NCBI GenBank assembly: GCA_036677685.1
Contig: JAVBWA010000010.1
Coordinates: 1-64,000, forward strand
DNA: 64,000 bases
Reading direction: 5' to 3'
Origin: JAQUBU01 sp036677685
GTDB lineage: Bacteria; Bacillota; Syntrophomonadia; Syntrophomonadales; Syntrophomonadaceae
Positions 49,878 through 58,500 of this stretch are shown here, piece by piece. The stretch's first letter is position 1. The number at the start of each line of letters is the position of its first letter. The position numbers and the translations under genes were made by a program. The notes below the pieces were generated by a model. It made no database searches and had not been told where the DNA came from. It was given only the letters and a program-made list of their open reading frames with translations.

Positions 49878-50714
49878 ATGGGTTATATAAATAGGGGTTT
49901 GGCTTTGGTGATCTTATTGCTTTTTATTAATCTTATAATACCTGATAAGATAATGGCCGAATCATTAGTACCTGCCGCTAACAACCAGCCCATAACCATC
50001 AGCATTAATGGCAAGAATTTGCCCAGCGATGTTTCACCTCAAATTATCGGTGGCAGAACCATGGTCCCGGTGAGAGTTATATTTGATGCCTTAAATATCG
50101 GAGTAGAATGGATTCCCGCAAGCAAGACAGTTGTTGGCACCAAGGATAATACCAGGATTCAGTTGACTATTGATAAAAACAAGGCTCTGGTAAACGACAA
50201 AGAAGTATTGCTGGATGTACCTGCTACCATTGTAGGCGGCAGGACATTGGTACCGGTTAGATTTATCGGTCAAAGTACCGGGCAGGACGTTGGCTGGGAT
50301 GAAAAAAGCAGGACGGTCAGCATTACACCTAAAGCAACTGCCCCGATTCAAACCGGATCACAAGGAAATAGTGCAGTAAAAGAGTTTTATATTAATCAAA
50401 CCGGTCCCATTTACCTGATGGTGGGTGAATCCAAGCAAATCAGTGCTACAGTTGTGGGCGAGGGCCTCACCTTTGAGCAGGAATATCCGCGCTGGGGAAC
50501 CAGCAACATGAGTATTGCCAATATTACAGGTGAAGTAGTGTCAGGTTATACCAATACATGGGGATCTGAAACACAAAGATTTATTGTCACTGCAGATAAA
50601 GCCGTTTATGTTAAAGGATTAACCCCGGGGCAGATAACGTTAAGTGCTTCAATAGGACCTTATGGAGGCAATCAGTCCCAGACAAGGGATATAACCGTGA
50701 TTGTAAAGGAATAA
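49878..50714 (+). CDS. Secreted stalk-domain (copper amine oxidase N-like) protein
   Basis: A 278-residue exported protein. The signal peptide (about 5-28) ends near MAES. Two halves of a copper-amine-oxidase N-terminal-like domain follow (about 38-155), each with a GGRTMVPVR or GGRTLVPVR motif and VEWIPASKTV or VGWDEKSRTV. The C-terminal domain (about 170-278) is an Ig-like fold of the BIG2 kind (YLMVGESKQISATVVGEG, then GLTPGQITLSASIG). These domains in clostridia are wall or stalk modules without oxidase activity. The ATG at 49878 follows AGGAGG by 10 nt; the GTG at 49857 precedes the site. It stands alone on the plus strand after the broken Fic gene. Confidence 0.88.
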   Translation: MGYINRGLALVILLLFINLIIPDKIMAESLVPAANNQPITISINGKNLPSDVSPQIIGGRTMVPVRVIFDALNIGVEWIPASKTVVGTKDNTRIQLTIDKNKALVNDKEVLLDVPATIVGGRTLVPVRFIGQSTGQDVGWDEKSRTVSITPKATAPIQTGSQGNSAVKEFYINQTGPIYLMVGESKQISATVVGEGLTFEQEYPRWGTSNMSIANITGEVVSGYTNTWGSETQRFIVTADKAVYVKGLTPGQITLSASIGPYGGNQSQTRDITVIVKE

Positions 50715-50804
50715 CACCCCATTCCAGCAAACCCGAAAATTTTAAAAGATTTGTTTCATAGATTCTAGTAAGGATTGTTGGCAGACACTAAAATAACTTT
50801 CAGA

Positions 50805-50840
50805 CATAAAAAAATACCGGGGCTTTAAAACCCCGGTATT
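50805..50840 (-). terminator. Terminator of tRNA-Val
   Basis: The 10-bp stem AATACCGGGG/CCCCGGTATT (50840-50831 with 50822-50813 on the minus strand) runs into a T-tract to 50806. The plus-strand side continues ACTATTTTCTT, so it may also end the stalk-protein transcript. Confidence 0.9.
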
Positions 50841-50852
50841 ACTATTTTCTTA

Positions 50853-50927
50853 TGGTGGGCGCGGAGGGTTTCGAACCCACGACTTCTACCGTGTGAAGGT
50901 AGCACTCTCCCGCTGAGTTACGCGCCC
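50853..50927 (-). tRNA. tRNA-Val(CAC)
   Basis: A 75-nt cloverleaf with encoded CCA. The acceptor arm is GGGCGCG/CGCGCCC. The D arm has AACTCAGCGGGAGAGTG. The anticodon stem CTACC/GGTAG encloses the loop TTCACAC, giving anticodon CAC, and the T arm has GGGTTCGAAACCC. It is a single tRNA with its own promoter and terminator. Confidence 0.95.
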
Positions 50928-50940
50928 TGATACTTTATTA

Positions 50941-50969
50941 ATTGTAACATCTTGAATGGATAAGTTCAA
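50941..50969 (-). promoter_or_regulatory. Promoter of tRNA-Val
   Basis: Minus-strand TTGAAC (50969-50964), 17 bp, TACAAT (50946-50941), ending 14 bp before the mature tRNA 5' end. Confidence 0.7.
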
Positions 50970-50994
50970 ATCAACCCTACCGACTTGTTATATT

Positions 50995-51184
50995 TAAGCA
51001 TTGGAAGATACTGCGGAGCAGTTTCTTCACAATTTAATCATTCCCGAAGGGAATCAATATAAGTGGTCCCCGTAGGGGGCAACACACCGCTGCAACAGGG
51101 CAAAAGATTAGAACACGCCGCCTGTCTTGTCAATAAGAACCCGACCGTTTAGAGAAGCAAGAGGACATCTTCCCGCTTCATTAA
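50995..51184 (+). repeat. Dispersed hairpin-rich element, family 1 (diverged full copy)
   Basis: About 190 bp. The left half (hairpins ACTGCggaGCAGT, ATTCCCgaaGGGAAT, GTCCCCgtaGGGGGC) is intact. The right half has drifted: CAGGGCAAAAG replaces CGAGGCGGG, and the end reads CGCTTCATTA. The stretch from here to the purA stop (51185-51305) shows nothing else. Confidence 0.85.
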
Positions 51185-51305
51185 TAGGAAAAGTACCTGC
51201 CGGGCTTAGGATTAAACCTTTAAATGCAGGTACTAAGTTTATCAGGGTAATTCTTTAAGAAGGGGTATGCTCCTTACACCTTACCCCTTACGCCTCACTT
51301 AAAAA

Positions 51306-52586
51306 CTATTCAAACATATTGCTGCTCACGATAGTTTGTCTGCGATTGGGTCCCACCGCTACGATGGCCTGCTTTACCCCTGCCAGTTCTTCGATTTTGG
51401 CTATATAATCACGGGCCTGAGGCGGAAGTTCTTCCAGAGAAGTAATTCCGGAAATGTCCTGCTGCCAGCCGGGCATCTCAATATATTCAGGCTCGCACTC
51501 TTCCAATATGTTCAGATTGTCAGGGAATTCATATAGTAATTCACCCTTGTAGCGATAAGCCACACAAATCTTCAAGCTGGCAAATTCGTCCAATACATCA
51601 AGCTTGGTAATCGCCAAATCGGTCAGCCCGTTAACGCGCACTGCGTAGCGCAGAATGACCGCATCAAGCCACCCGCAGCGCCGCGGCCTCCCGGTGGTGG
51701 TGCCGAATTCGGCACCCTTTTGCCGCAGGTATTCACCTTCAGGGCCATGCAGTTCCGTGGGGAAAGGTCCTTCTCCGACCCGGGTGGTATAGGCTTTGGC
51801 TACTCCTATCACCTTGTCGATAAATGTGGGGCCGATTCCGGTTCCCACACAGGCTCCGCCGGCAATTGGATGAGATGAGGTTACATAGGGATAGGTTCCA
51901 TGGTCGATGTCCAGAAGCGTGCCCTGGGCTCCCTCAAACAACACCTTTTGCCCGGCTTTGATAGCGGAATACAGCAGATAGGAAGCATCAGCCATATACT
52001 TTCTTAAACTCTCGGCCTGGTACAAAACCTGGTCGAGCAGTTCCCGGCAGTTGAAGCCTTCCTCCTGGTATATTTCTTTAATAATCAGGTTCTTTTGTTC
52101 GACCTGGTCTTTGAATCTTTCTTTAAAACTATCCTGACCGGATAAAATATCTCCCATTCTAAAACCAACCCGGTTGGTCTTGTCGGCATAAGCCGGACCT
52201 ATTCCCCGTTTGGTAGTGCCTATTTTGGTATGGCGGTCTTCCAATTCGTCAATTTTTTTATGGTACGGCATTACGACCGGGCTTCTTAAGCTTATACGTA
52301 AATTATTGCAGTCAATTCCTCTTTTCTGCAATCCATCTATCTCTTCATTGAGTTTTTGCATGTCTACAACTACACCGTTTCCGACAATGCAAAGAGTTTG
52401 TGGATACAGAATTCCTGAAGGCACCAGGTGAAGCATGAACTTGTCATTGCCTACTTCCACAGTATGCCCGGCATTGCTTCCTCCCTGGTATCTAGCCACG
52501 CAATTGGCTTCCTGGGCAAGAAAATCGGTTATTTTGCCTTTGCCCTCATCACCCCATTGAGATCCTACTAGTACTACTGCTGACAT
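51306..52586 (-). CDS. purA: Adenylosuccinate synthetase
   Basis: Joins aspartate to IMP with GTP to make adenylosuccinate on the way to AMP. The 426-residue protein has the GTP-binding loop GSQWGDEGKGKI at about 7-18, GNGVVVDMQKL, GTTKRGIGPAYADK, the switch region LFEGAQGTLLDIDHGTYPYV and the C-terminal TKLDVL and VGPNRRQTI. The ATG at 52586 follows GGGGGTGGGG; an earlier in-frame codon at 52616 adds a non-conserved tail. It lies downstream of rplI and lonC on the same strand, the common clostridial order, though a shortened family 1 element (52644-52776) interrupts the spacer to lonC. Confidence 0.97.
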   Translation of the reverse strand: MSAVVLVGSQWGDEGKGKITDFLAQEANCVARYQGGSNAGHTVEVGNDKFMLHLVPSGILYPQTLCIVGNGVVVDMQKLNEEIDGLQKRGIDCNNLRISLRSPVVMPYHKKIDELEDRHTKIGTTKRGIGPAYADKTNRVGFRMGDILSGQDSFKERFKDQVEQKNLIIKEIYQEEGFNCRELLDQVLYQAESLRKYMADASYLLYSAIKAGQKVLFEGAQGTLLDIDHGTYPYVTSSHPIAGGACVGTGIGPTFIDKVIGVAKAYTTRVGEGPFPTELHGPEGEYLRQKGAEFGTTTGRPRRCGWLDAVILRYAVRVNGLTDLAITKLDVLDEFASLKICVAYRYKGELLYEFPDNLNILEECEPEYIEMPGWQQDISGITSLEELPPQARDYIAKIEELAGVKQAIVAVGPNRRQTIVSSNMFE

Positions 52587-52643
52587 GGGCCCCACCCCCT
52601 GGCTTATTTGCCTCAATCATTTGCCGGCTACTGCCAGCAATCT

Positions 52644-52776
52644 TTAAGCATCGGAAGAAACTGCGGAGCAGTTTCAAACATGCTGCAACGAGACGGTGGA
52701 TTAGAACCCGCCGCCTGTTTTGTTAATGGGAACCCGACCGCTCAAATAAGCGGGGGCATCTTTTCCCTTCGTTATA
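52644..52776 (+). repeat. Dispersed hairpin-rich element, family 1 (internally deleted)
   Basis: A 133-bp copy that keeps the left hairpin (ACTGCggaGCAGT) and the right half from GCTGCAACGAG to CTTCGTTATA, but lacks the two middle hairpins. The junction reads GCAGTTTCAAACATGCTGCAACG. Confidence 0.85.
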
Positions 52777-52863
52777 GTAGCAAAAGCACCCTGGTGTGTC
52801 AACCATGCCCAAATCGCGATTTACCGGCAATTTTAAAATATCCGCTTTAACCGGACAAAGCTT

Positions 52864-54771
52864 TTACTTGGTAAAAACATGTTCATAGGCTTGATCGATC
52901 GTACTGATCGCCACCAATTCTATTCCTTTTATAGTACTGGGAAAATCTTTCAGGTTGTCCTCCGGAACCAGGATTTTTTTAATCCCCGCCTGCCTGGCAC
53001 CATATATTTTTTCATACAAAGCCCCTACCGCTTTGACATGTCCCTGGATGGACAATTCCCCGGTAATGGCTACATCCTGGCGAATGGCTTTCTGTTGAAC
53101 GGAGCTTAGTATTGCCAGATAAATTGCAGCACCGGCGGAAGGCCCGTCAACATTGCCGCCGCCGATTATATTAATATGCAGGTCAAAATTCTTGAGGTTT
53201 TCCCCGCTTTCCTTGCGCAGCAGGGATGCGGCATTGAATACGGAATCGCGGGCCATGGAACCGGCTGTATCATTAAAACGAATACTGCCTTCACCCGGAT
53301 TTTCCGCAGGAAAGGCCATGGCTTCAAGTTCGATTAGAGTGCCTTGATATCCTGAGGCTCCGATACCAAATATTTTGCCGATTTCCGCCCGGTCAGATGC
53401 CTTGCTGAATATGTAAGGGGTTATGCGGCTGTTCTGGATGGCTTCATAAACATGCCGCGCCGTGACCACCAAAGGCTGGGCGCCTGAATTCTGTTCATTT
53501 AAAGCCAGGGCATAAGCATCCACCAGAATTTTATTGGCTCCGCGGCCTTCACTGGTGTAGTCGCCAATAATTTCGTCCACTCCGGGCTCAATATTAATTC
53601 CCAATTTATGCGCGGATAATTCCACGATTTTCTTAATATGCTCGCTGGAAAGCGGATCGAAAAAGATTTCCATGCAGCGAGAGCGAAAAGCCGGGTTGAT
53701 CTCTTCTTTATTACGGGTAGTGGCGCCAATAAGCACAAAATCAGCAGGCACCCCTTGTTCAAATATCTGTTTTATATACTGGGGTATTCGTTCGTCATGC
53801 GGATCATAATAGGATGATTCGAAAAATACCCGTTTGTCTTCGAGAACCTTCAAAAGCTTGTTCTGGAGAAATATATCCATTTCCCCAATCTCATCAATAA
53901 ACAGAACCCCGCCGTGAGCTTCGGAGACCATGCCCAGTTTGGGTTCGGGGATACCCTCATCGGCCAGTTCCTTGCGGGCCCCCTGGTAAATGGGATCATG
54001 GACCGAACCCAGGAGCGGGTTGGTTGATTCCCGGGGATCCCATCTTAATGTAGTACCATCCACTTCAATAAATGGCGCCTCCGGGCGAAAAGGGTTTTCC
54101 TCTTTGCCTTTTACGGCTTCCAGGGCCAGGCGGGCACAGGTGGTTTTCCCCACTCCCGGCGGGCCATAAAGCAGAATATGCTGGGGATAGGGCGTATTTA
54201 ACTTGGATATCAAGGATTTCATAGCCTTTCCCTGGCCAATTATCTCATCCAGACTGGAGGGCCGCAAGATTTCCAGAGCCGAGCGGTTCAGGCCGGTGCG
54301 TTCCATTATTTCCAAACGCCCCAGCTTCTTTAAGGTCTGTGCATTTTCCGGGGTGCTGTTTTGTTCTTTCAGGATTTGCAGTTTAATATCCCTGATGTAA
54401 TCACTATATTTCTGGTCCATTTTTTCCTGGATCCGCTGCTGAATTTTTTCTTCAATATTTTTACGGGCATAATCCTCGGCCACCCGATCTTCAAGCCGTT
54501 CTATGATATCCGCCAGGTCTTCGTTCTCATTTAAGCTAACGATGCCCGGATTCTCCTGCAGGATTCTTTCCAGAGCTATTATCCGGTCCTCCTGCCGGGG
54601 CGAACTCATCAGGTCGATGGCATCAAGCTTGCTGGCTCTAAGTATCAAACCCTGAGTTCCGTAGATATTGGCCAGGTTTTTGTACAAACATTCTATTCGC
54701 CAGTGCAATTGGGTTTCCGAATTATTTTGCCAATCCTTTTTCTTTTGCTGCTTCACCAGATACTGCGTCAC
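52864..54771 (-). CDS. Lon-family ATP-dependent protease (LonC/LonB type)
   Basis: A 635-residue AAA+ serine protease without the N-terminal substrate domain of classical Lon. It has a helical and coiled-coil N-terminus (about 1-160), then an AAA+ domain with Walker A LYGPPGVGKTT near 200, Walker B VLFIDEIGEMD near 290, and an arginine finger in NPAFRSRCMEI near 360. The C-terminal Lon protease domain (about 450-635) has the catalytic Ser in GNVDGPSAGAA and the catalytic Lys in KAVGALYEKI. The GTG start at 54771 lies 7 nt after AGGAGG and 17 bp after rplI. Its substrates are unknown. A C-terminal segment IDQAYEHVFTK is typical of LonC. Confidence 0.93.
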   Translation of the reverse strand: MTQYLVKQQKKKDWQNNSETQLHWRIECLYKNLANIYGTQGLILRASKLDAIDLMSSPRQEDRIIALERILQENPGIVSLNENEDLADIIERLEDRVAEDYARKNIEEKIQQRIQEKMDQKYSDYIRDIKLQILKEQNSTPENAQTLKKLGRLEIMERTGLNRSALEILRPSSLDEIIGQGKAMKSLISKLNTPYPQHILLYGPPGVGKTTCARLALEAVKGKEENPFRPEAPFIEVDGTTLRWDPRESTNPLLGSVHDPIYQGARKELADEGIPEPKLGMVSEAHGGVLFIDEIGEMDIFLQNKLLKVLEDKRVFFESSYYDPHDERIPQYIKQIFEQGVPADFVLIGATTRNKEEINPAFRSRCMEIFFDPLSSEHIKKIVELSAHKLGINIEPGVDEIIGDYTSEGRGANKILVDAYALALNEQNSGAQPLVVTARHVYEAIQNSRITPYIFSKASDRAEIGKIFGIGASGYQGTLIELEAMAFPAENPGEGSIRFNDTAGSMARDSVFNAASLLRKESGENLKNFDLHINIIGGGNVDGPSAGAAIYLAILSSVQQKAIRQDVAITGELSIQGHVKAVGALYEKIYGARQAGIKKILVPEDNLKDFPSTIKGIELVAISTIDQAYEHVFTK

Positions 54772-54788
54772 CTTGTTTCCTCCTGGAA

Positions 54789-55235
54789 TTATTCTGCTTC
54801 GACTATAACTTCTACCTCGGCTTGAATGGAGGGGTATATTTTAATTTTTATTTTGTATTGCCCCAAATGTTTTATCGCTTCGCCCATTTCTATCTTCTTT
54901 TTATCCAAGCTCAGCGAAAATTCCTTTTGTAAAATGTCGGCAATTTCGCGGCTGGTGACTGCCCCGAACAGCTTGTCACCAGTTCCCGCCTTGGCCTTGA
55001 TTTTCACAGTCTTACCATCCAGCCGCTTTTTCACTTCCTCGGCATCTGCCTTTTCCTTATCTTTGCGTTTGGCTTCCCGGGTGTTTTTTTCCTGGGTTTC
55101 CTTTAGTTTATTGGTGGTGGCTTCATCCGCCAGGCCTTTGGGAATTAAGAAGTTTCTGGCATAGCCGTCGGATACTTCCTTAATTTCCCCGATTTTACCC
55201 AGGTTCTTTACATCTTGCTTCAGTATAACCTTCAT
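54789..55235 (-). CDS. rplI: Ribosomal protein L9
   Basis: Large-subunit protein binding 23S rRNA near the L1 stalk. The 148-residue length and the N-terminal MKVILKQDVKNLGKIGEIKE, then GYARNFLIPKGLA are diagnostic. The connecting helix (about 41-75) is strongly charged, and the C-terminal domain ends VEVIVEAE. It lies 10 bp after yybS and 17 bp before lonC on the same strand, a continuous operon. Confidence 0.98.
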   Translation of the reverse strand: MKVILKQDVKNLGKIGEIKEVSDGYARNFLIPKGLADEATTNKLKETQEKNTREAKRKDKEKADAEEVKKRLDGKTVKIKAKAGTGDKLFGAVTSREIADILQKEFSLSLDKKKIEMGEAIKHLGQYKIKIKIYPSIQAEVEVIVEAE

Positions 55236-55245
55236 TTCAAGCCCC

Positions 55246-56193
55246 CTATTCTAATCCCATTTTTCTAAAATCCAGCAAAGCATCGAATAAACCTATCAAG
55301 CCAAAAAATATTACTGCGGAAAGCGGAAAAACCACACTCAAAACTACCAGTCCGGTGGTTATCCACTTTTTCTTTCCCGCACTTTGCTGCTTAATTTTAA
55401 ACGCCAGAGCCGCAATGCCGAAATAAATGCTGATGGGAACCATCACCACCAGTATATTGGAGCCGATATAATAAGTCAGCCCCAGCTCTTCCCGGCCCAA
55501 CAACCATAAACTTAATCCGGCAATGGTAACCCACACGAACTGCCATGGCATTATCTCCTGGGAATAGGGTCTCTTCTTTAGACGTTCCATGTTGAATTTT
55601 CGGCTAAGCCAGGAGGCCACCAAGAGCATTAAAAATATTACCACTATAGCCTGAAGATAGTAAATGGCGGGCAAGTGCTTGGCGATAATTCCAGCCACAC
55701 CAATAAAACTTTGCACTACTTCAGCCTTGCTTAATCCTTGTTCTTCATACAAGGCCATAATTCCGGAATCTTCATAAGTCTTTAGGGAGTCCTGGAGATA
55801 ATTATTTATTTGTTTTTCCAACTCCTGAATCCCGATTTGGCCTGAATCCAAGTACACCGCTCCCATGAATATCGAAACTCCCAAGACAGCGGTAATAACG
55901 CCCCACTTCTGGGTTTCATAATAATCACGGCGGGAAACAAGCATCAAAGTCATTACCAAAACTGCCATGCCGAAAAACGCCAAATAAAAAAACAGGCTGG
56001 CACTACCGTTGATACTGTATAACAACCCATTATTAATAAGGAAGATAACAATTATTTGCCACCGGCGTAAAAGCAGCGCTGCTAAAATCAGTACACTGCC
56101 CCAGACTATGGCCAGGGGGAAAGTCAAGGAAGGCATGGTCGCCATTAAAAAGCACAGCAAAGAAGTAATAATTAGAAACATGATGGCCGGCAA
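55246..56193 (-). CDS. YybS-family (DUF2232) membrane protein
   Basis: A 315-residue polytopic membrane protein with eight or more helices, for example MPAIMFLIITSLLCFLMATM at the start and SNILVVMVPISIYFGIAALA late. Its place directly upstream of rplI matches YybS (DUF2232) of Firmicutes, sometimes described as related to transport-type membrane components, though its function is not established. A soluble loop (about 110-165) follows helix 4. The TTG start at 56193 lies just after AGAGGTGA. Spacing to the MazG-like gene upstream is 4 bp and to rplI 10 bp, so it is co-transcribed. Confidence 0.88.
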   Translation of the reverse strand: MPAIMFLIITSLLCFLMATMPSLTFPLAIVWGSVLILAALLLRRWQIIVIFLINNGLLYSINGSASLFFYLAFFGMAVLVMTLMLVSRRDYYETQKWGVITAVLGVSIFMGAVYLDSGQIGIQELEKQINNYLQDSLKTYEDSGIMALYEEQGLSKAEVVQSFIGVAGIIAKHLPAIYYLQAIVVIFLMLLVASWLSRKFNMERLKKRPYSQEIMPWQFVWVTIAGLSLWLLGREELGLTYYIGSNILVVMVPISIYFGIAALAFKIKQQSAGKKKWITTGLVVLSVVFPLSAVIFFGLIGLFDALLDFRKMGLE

Positions 56194-56197
56194 TTTA

Positions 56198-56515
56198 TCA
56201 CCTCTTTTTACTCTCCAAATAATTCAGCAGGTCAGCCAAATCCCCATACCACTGCCCGACTTCCTGGGATTCATCTATACTGGTCCGGAGTTTGCTCCTT
56301 ATTTGGACATCTATTGAATGAAAATTTACCCCGACCCGGCGGCCCAGAAGGTAGGCAATAATTATAATATTGGCAACTGCATCACCAATCATATCGTTTC
56401 CGGTTTTAAGCAGGGCTTTGAGCAGAGCGGCTGTTGAATCTACCAATTCGGCTTTCAGCCATTCAATGGTTTTCAAATTCTTGGTTATGTCAATATCTTT
56501 GATCTTTGAATTCAA
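56198..56515 (-). CDS. MazG-like family protein
   Basis: A 105-residue all-helical protein of the MazG-like family. It has KTIEWLKAELVDSTAALLKA, then DMIGDAVANIIIIAYLLGRR. True MazG enzymes hydrolyse nucleoside triphosphates using an EExxE...D metal site; here only part of it is apparent (GDAVANI), so activity is doubtful. The TTG start at 56515 follows GGAGGTG by 7 nt. It follows the rpsR terminator and heads the short operon MazG-like gene, yybS, rplI, lonC. Confidence 0.8.
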   Translation of the reverse strand: MNSKIKDIDITKNLKTIEWLKAELVDSTAALLKALLKTGNDMIGDAVANIIIIAYLLGRRVGVNFHSIDVQIRSKLRTSIDESQEVGQWYGDLADLLNYLESKKR

Positions 56516-56591
56516 TAAATAACACCTCCACTATATTTTTTCTTCATCTGTCTGGCAATATCCTCCTTTTCCAAGCCTTTTGGCCGGTGCA

Positions 56592-56622
56592 CACAAAAGC
56601 AGCCCCCTTCTAGGGGGCTGCT
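56592..56622 (-). terminator. Terminator of the rpsF-ssb-rpsR operon
   Basis: An 11-bp stem AGCAGCCCCCT/AGGGGGCTGCT (56622-56612 and 56608-56598 on the minus strand) with a 3-nt loop, followed by TTTGTG, 15 bp after the rpsR stop codon. The T-tract is short, so partial readthrough into the MazG-like gene is likely. Confidence 0.85.
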
Positions 56623-56637
56623 TGTTGTTCGCTTATT

Positions 56638-56862
56638 TTATTCCGATGTGTAAGGCAGTAGGGCCATTACCCGGGACCGTTTTATGGCTACGGTAAGCTG
56701 CCTTTGGTGGTTGGCACAATTTCCGGTTATCCGGCGGGGAAGAATCTTCCCTCTTTCTGTAATATAGCGGCGAAGTTTGGGTATTTCTTTGTAATCTATA
56801 TGTTCAATCTTGTCAGCGCAGAAATTGCACTGTCTTCTCTTTTTACGTCTATCCTTTTTCAA
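56638..56862 (-). CDS. rpsR: Ribosomal protein S18
   Basis: Small-subunit platform protein that binds with S6. The 74-residue protein has RRQCNFCADKIEHIDYKEI, LRRYITERGKILPRRITGNC and HQRQLTVAIKRSRVMALLPY. The start is the TTG at 56862, 7 nt after GGAGG; longer in-frame extensions upstream lack conservation. The cysteines CNFC and the later NC are the zinc-binding type of S18. Third gene of rpsF-ssb-rpsR. Confidence 0.97.
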   Translation of the reverse strand: MKKDRRKKRRQCNFCADKIEHIDYKEIPKLRRYITERGKILPRRITGNCANHQRQLTVAIKRSRVMALLPYTSE

Positions 56863-56982
56863 GCGTCTTTCCTCCTTTGTAAAGCAAACCCGGCTTGCGT
56901 CGAGATATAGCGATGTCGCAAGTCGTGGTTGCACTTATACTATCATCCTAAAAGTGAACGAAGTTCACATCCCAGATAGTGC

Positions 56983-57438
56983 TTAGAAAGGTATATCATC
57001 ATCGTCCGACCTGTCTACCAGATCAACATCATTCAAATTAACTTCGCGTCCCAGGTCACTCCATTTGTCATCATGCATATCATTTCGGGAGGATCTGCCT
57101 CCAAAATCAGAAGCGGCTCCTGTACCAGTACCGGCTTTTTCGAGGAATCTGACATCTTCCGCCACTACTTCGGTAACCCATCTTTTTTGCCCTTCCTGGC
57201 TGTCATAAGTACGCACCTGAATTCGGCCTTCAACCGCAATCATCCGGCCTTTACTCAAGTAATTGGCACAATGTTCAGCTAGTTTGGTCCACGTTACAAT
57301 CGGTATGAAATCAGTTTCATCCCTTTTAAACTTGCGGCCCACCGCCAGGGTAAAGGTTGCTACCGCAGTTCCGTTTGGCGTGTATCGTAATTCCGGGTCC
57401 CGGGTTAGGCGTCCGATTAATATCACCCTGTTCAACAC
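56983..57438 (-). CDS. ssb: Single-stranded DNA-binding protein
   Basis: A 151-residue SSB that coats single-stranded DNA in replication and repair. The OB-fold (1-105) has LNRVILIGRLTRDPELRYTP, VATFTLAVGR and the WVTEVVAEDVRFLE segment. A flexible linker ends in the acidic tail DDDDIPF that recruits partner proteins. The GTG start follows GGGAGG. It lies between rpsF and rpsR, 27 bp from the first, the standard order in Firmicutes. Confidence 0.97.
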   Translation of the reverse strand: MLNRVILIGRLTRDPELRYTPNGTAVATFTLAVGRKFKRDETDFIPIVTWTKLAEHCANYLSKGRMIAVEGRIQVRTYDSQEGQKRWVTEVVAEDVRFLEKAGTGTGAASDFGGRSSRNDMHDDKWSDLGREVNLNDVDLVDRSDDDDIPF

Positions 57439-57465
57439 GGTTATATCCTCCCAACTATACCGGTT

Positions 57466-57759
57466 TTATTTTTCGTCCTGACGAATGATGATGTGACGCA
57501 AAAATTTTTCTGATAGTTTAATAACCCTGTCCAATTCTTGAACAGTTTCGGGCTTGCCTTTAAAATACCACAGACTATAAATACCTTCCATGTAGTCTTC
57601 GATACTGTAAGCCAGCCGTTTCTTCCCCCAACCGTCAGCAGCCTTGATAAATTCGCCCCCAAAGTCTGCAATAATCGTCTGCAGTCTTTCTTTGGCTTCG
57701 GCAATTATCTCTTCGGTCAAATCCGGTTTCAGGATAAACATCAGTTCATACGTGCGCAT
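57466..57759 (-). CDS. rpsF: Ribosomal protein S6
   Basis: Small-subunit protein, 97 residues, with the start MRTYELMFILKPDLTEEI and the loop WGKKRLAYSIEDYMEGIYSL, YFKGKP and a C-terminal RHIIIRQDEK. It is the first gene of rpsF-ssb-rpsR, preceded by GGAGGAGGTG and a hairpin leader likely used for autoregulation by the S6-S18 pair. Confidence 0.98.
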   Translation of the reverse strand: MRTYELMFILKPDLTEEIIAEAKERLQTIIADFGGEFIKAADGWGKKRLAYSIEDYMEGIYSLWYFKGKPETVQELDRVIKLSEKFLRHIIIRQDEK

Positions 57760-57780
57760 CGTTACACCTCCTCCCTATGG

Positions 57781-57835
57781 ACTTACCTGTTTGCACAAGC
57801 AATTGGCCCCGGTTTTAACCGGGGCAGGGACTTCC
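57781..57835 (-). promoter_or_regulatory. Structured rpsF leader, candidate S6:S18 binding site
   Basis: In the 80-nt leader, GCCCCGGTT/AACCGGGGC (57825-57817 and 57814-57806) forms a 9-bp stem, flanked by GGA...CCTG and CAGG...TCC that can pair around it. Firmicute rpsF leaders carry an S6:S18-binding RNA with a conserved CCG; the hairpin and its place fit, but I cannot verify the exact consensus. It has no T-tract. Confidence 0.5.
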
Positions 57836-57839
57836 ATTG

Positions 57840-57868
57840 ATTATATCAGTATTAAAACTTCGATGCAA
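57840..57868 (-). promoter_or_regulatory. Promoter of the rpsF operon
   Basis: Minus-strand TTGCAT (57868-57863), exactly 17 bp, and a perfect TATAAT (57845-57840), about 80 bp before the rpsF start codon. Confidence 0.75.
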
Positions 57869-57937
57869 GATAAAAACGGTCGAATAATTGGGTAAATATG
57901 GAGGTGTGATGTAAATAATCGGTGATTTTATGTAATC

Positions 57938-58209
57938 GGGGGACATTCTGTTATTGGGACATTCCTCCCCCACCAAAAATTCCTGTATCTACTTCAATGA
58001 AAATGGGGGGCCTCACTAGTCTTTTAAAGCCATATTGCGGAAGGTGTGTCCCCCTACCTCAATCAGGGAACTCTGCATAACCTGTCGCGTATCTTTGGAT
58101 ACCACATAACGGGGGACATTCCTCTCCTCCAGAAACTGTGGTCCTATTTAAAACAATATTAAGGTCGCTCTCTGGTCTTTTGGAGTGATAATGCCGAGGT
58201 GTGTCCCCC
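57938..58209. repeat. Dispersed element, family 2 (two units)
   Basis: Unit 1 runs about 57938-58054. Unit 2 (58111-58209) is 99 bp, the same length as the complete unit at 25313. Both begin GGGGGACATTC and end GTGTGTCCCCC, and the spacer holds GGGAACTCTGCATAACCTGTCG, nearly the same as at 25269. It lies between rpsF and the small gene at 58214. Confidence 0.8.
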
Positions 58210-58213
58210 TACA

Positions 58214-58429
58214 TTACAGCAGCCCCCTAATTAAAAGACTTTGCAGCTCGGAGAAGGGTTTTTCAATAATATATGTTTCATTAAACAAGGCCTTTAAGAT
58301 CGCGATTCGTTCACTACCCGGTTTATCTTTGATTCCTATGATACAAAAACGTTCATTCTGGGGCATACTCTTTACCGTAACCAAATCACCGGTGGCGAAC
58401 CTATGGGGCGAAATCACCCTGATATTCAT
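58214..58429 (-). CDS. Small protein of unknown function
   Basis: 71 residues beginning MNIRVISPHRFATGDLVTV, then a Lys/Glu-rich end with FSELQSLLIRGLL. The start has an AAGGAGTG ribosome site 7 nt upstream. It follows the DUF951 gene after 71 bp on the same strand, and its stop codon sits only 5 bp from the family 2 element. The N-terminal beta pattern (RVISPHRFATGDLVTVKSM) is compatible with a small beta-barrel. No family recognised. Confidence 0.5.
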   Translation of the reverse strand: MNIRVISPHRFATGDLVTVKSMPQNERFCIIGIKDKPGSERIAILKALFNETYIIEKPFSELQSLLIRGLL

Positions 58430-58500
58430 CCGGGCTCACTCCTTGACACAGTTTCTGTATCACATTATATGCATGCTGCGGCGGATTTGTTAACCGGATA

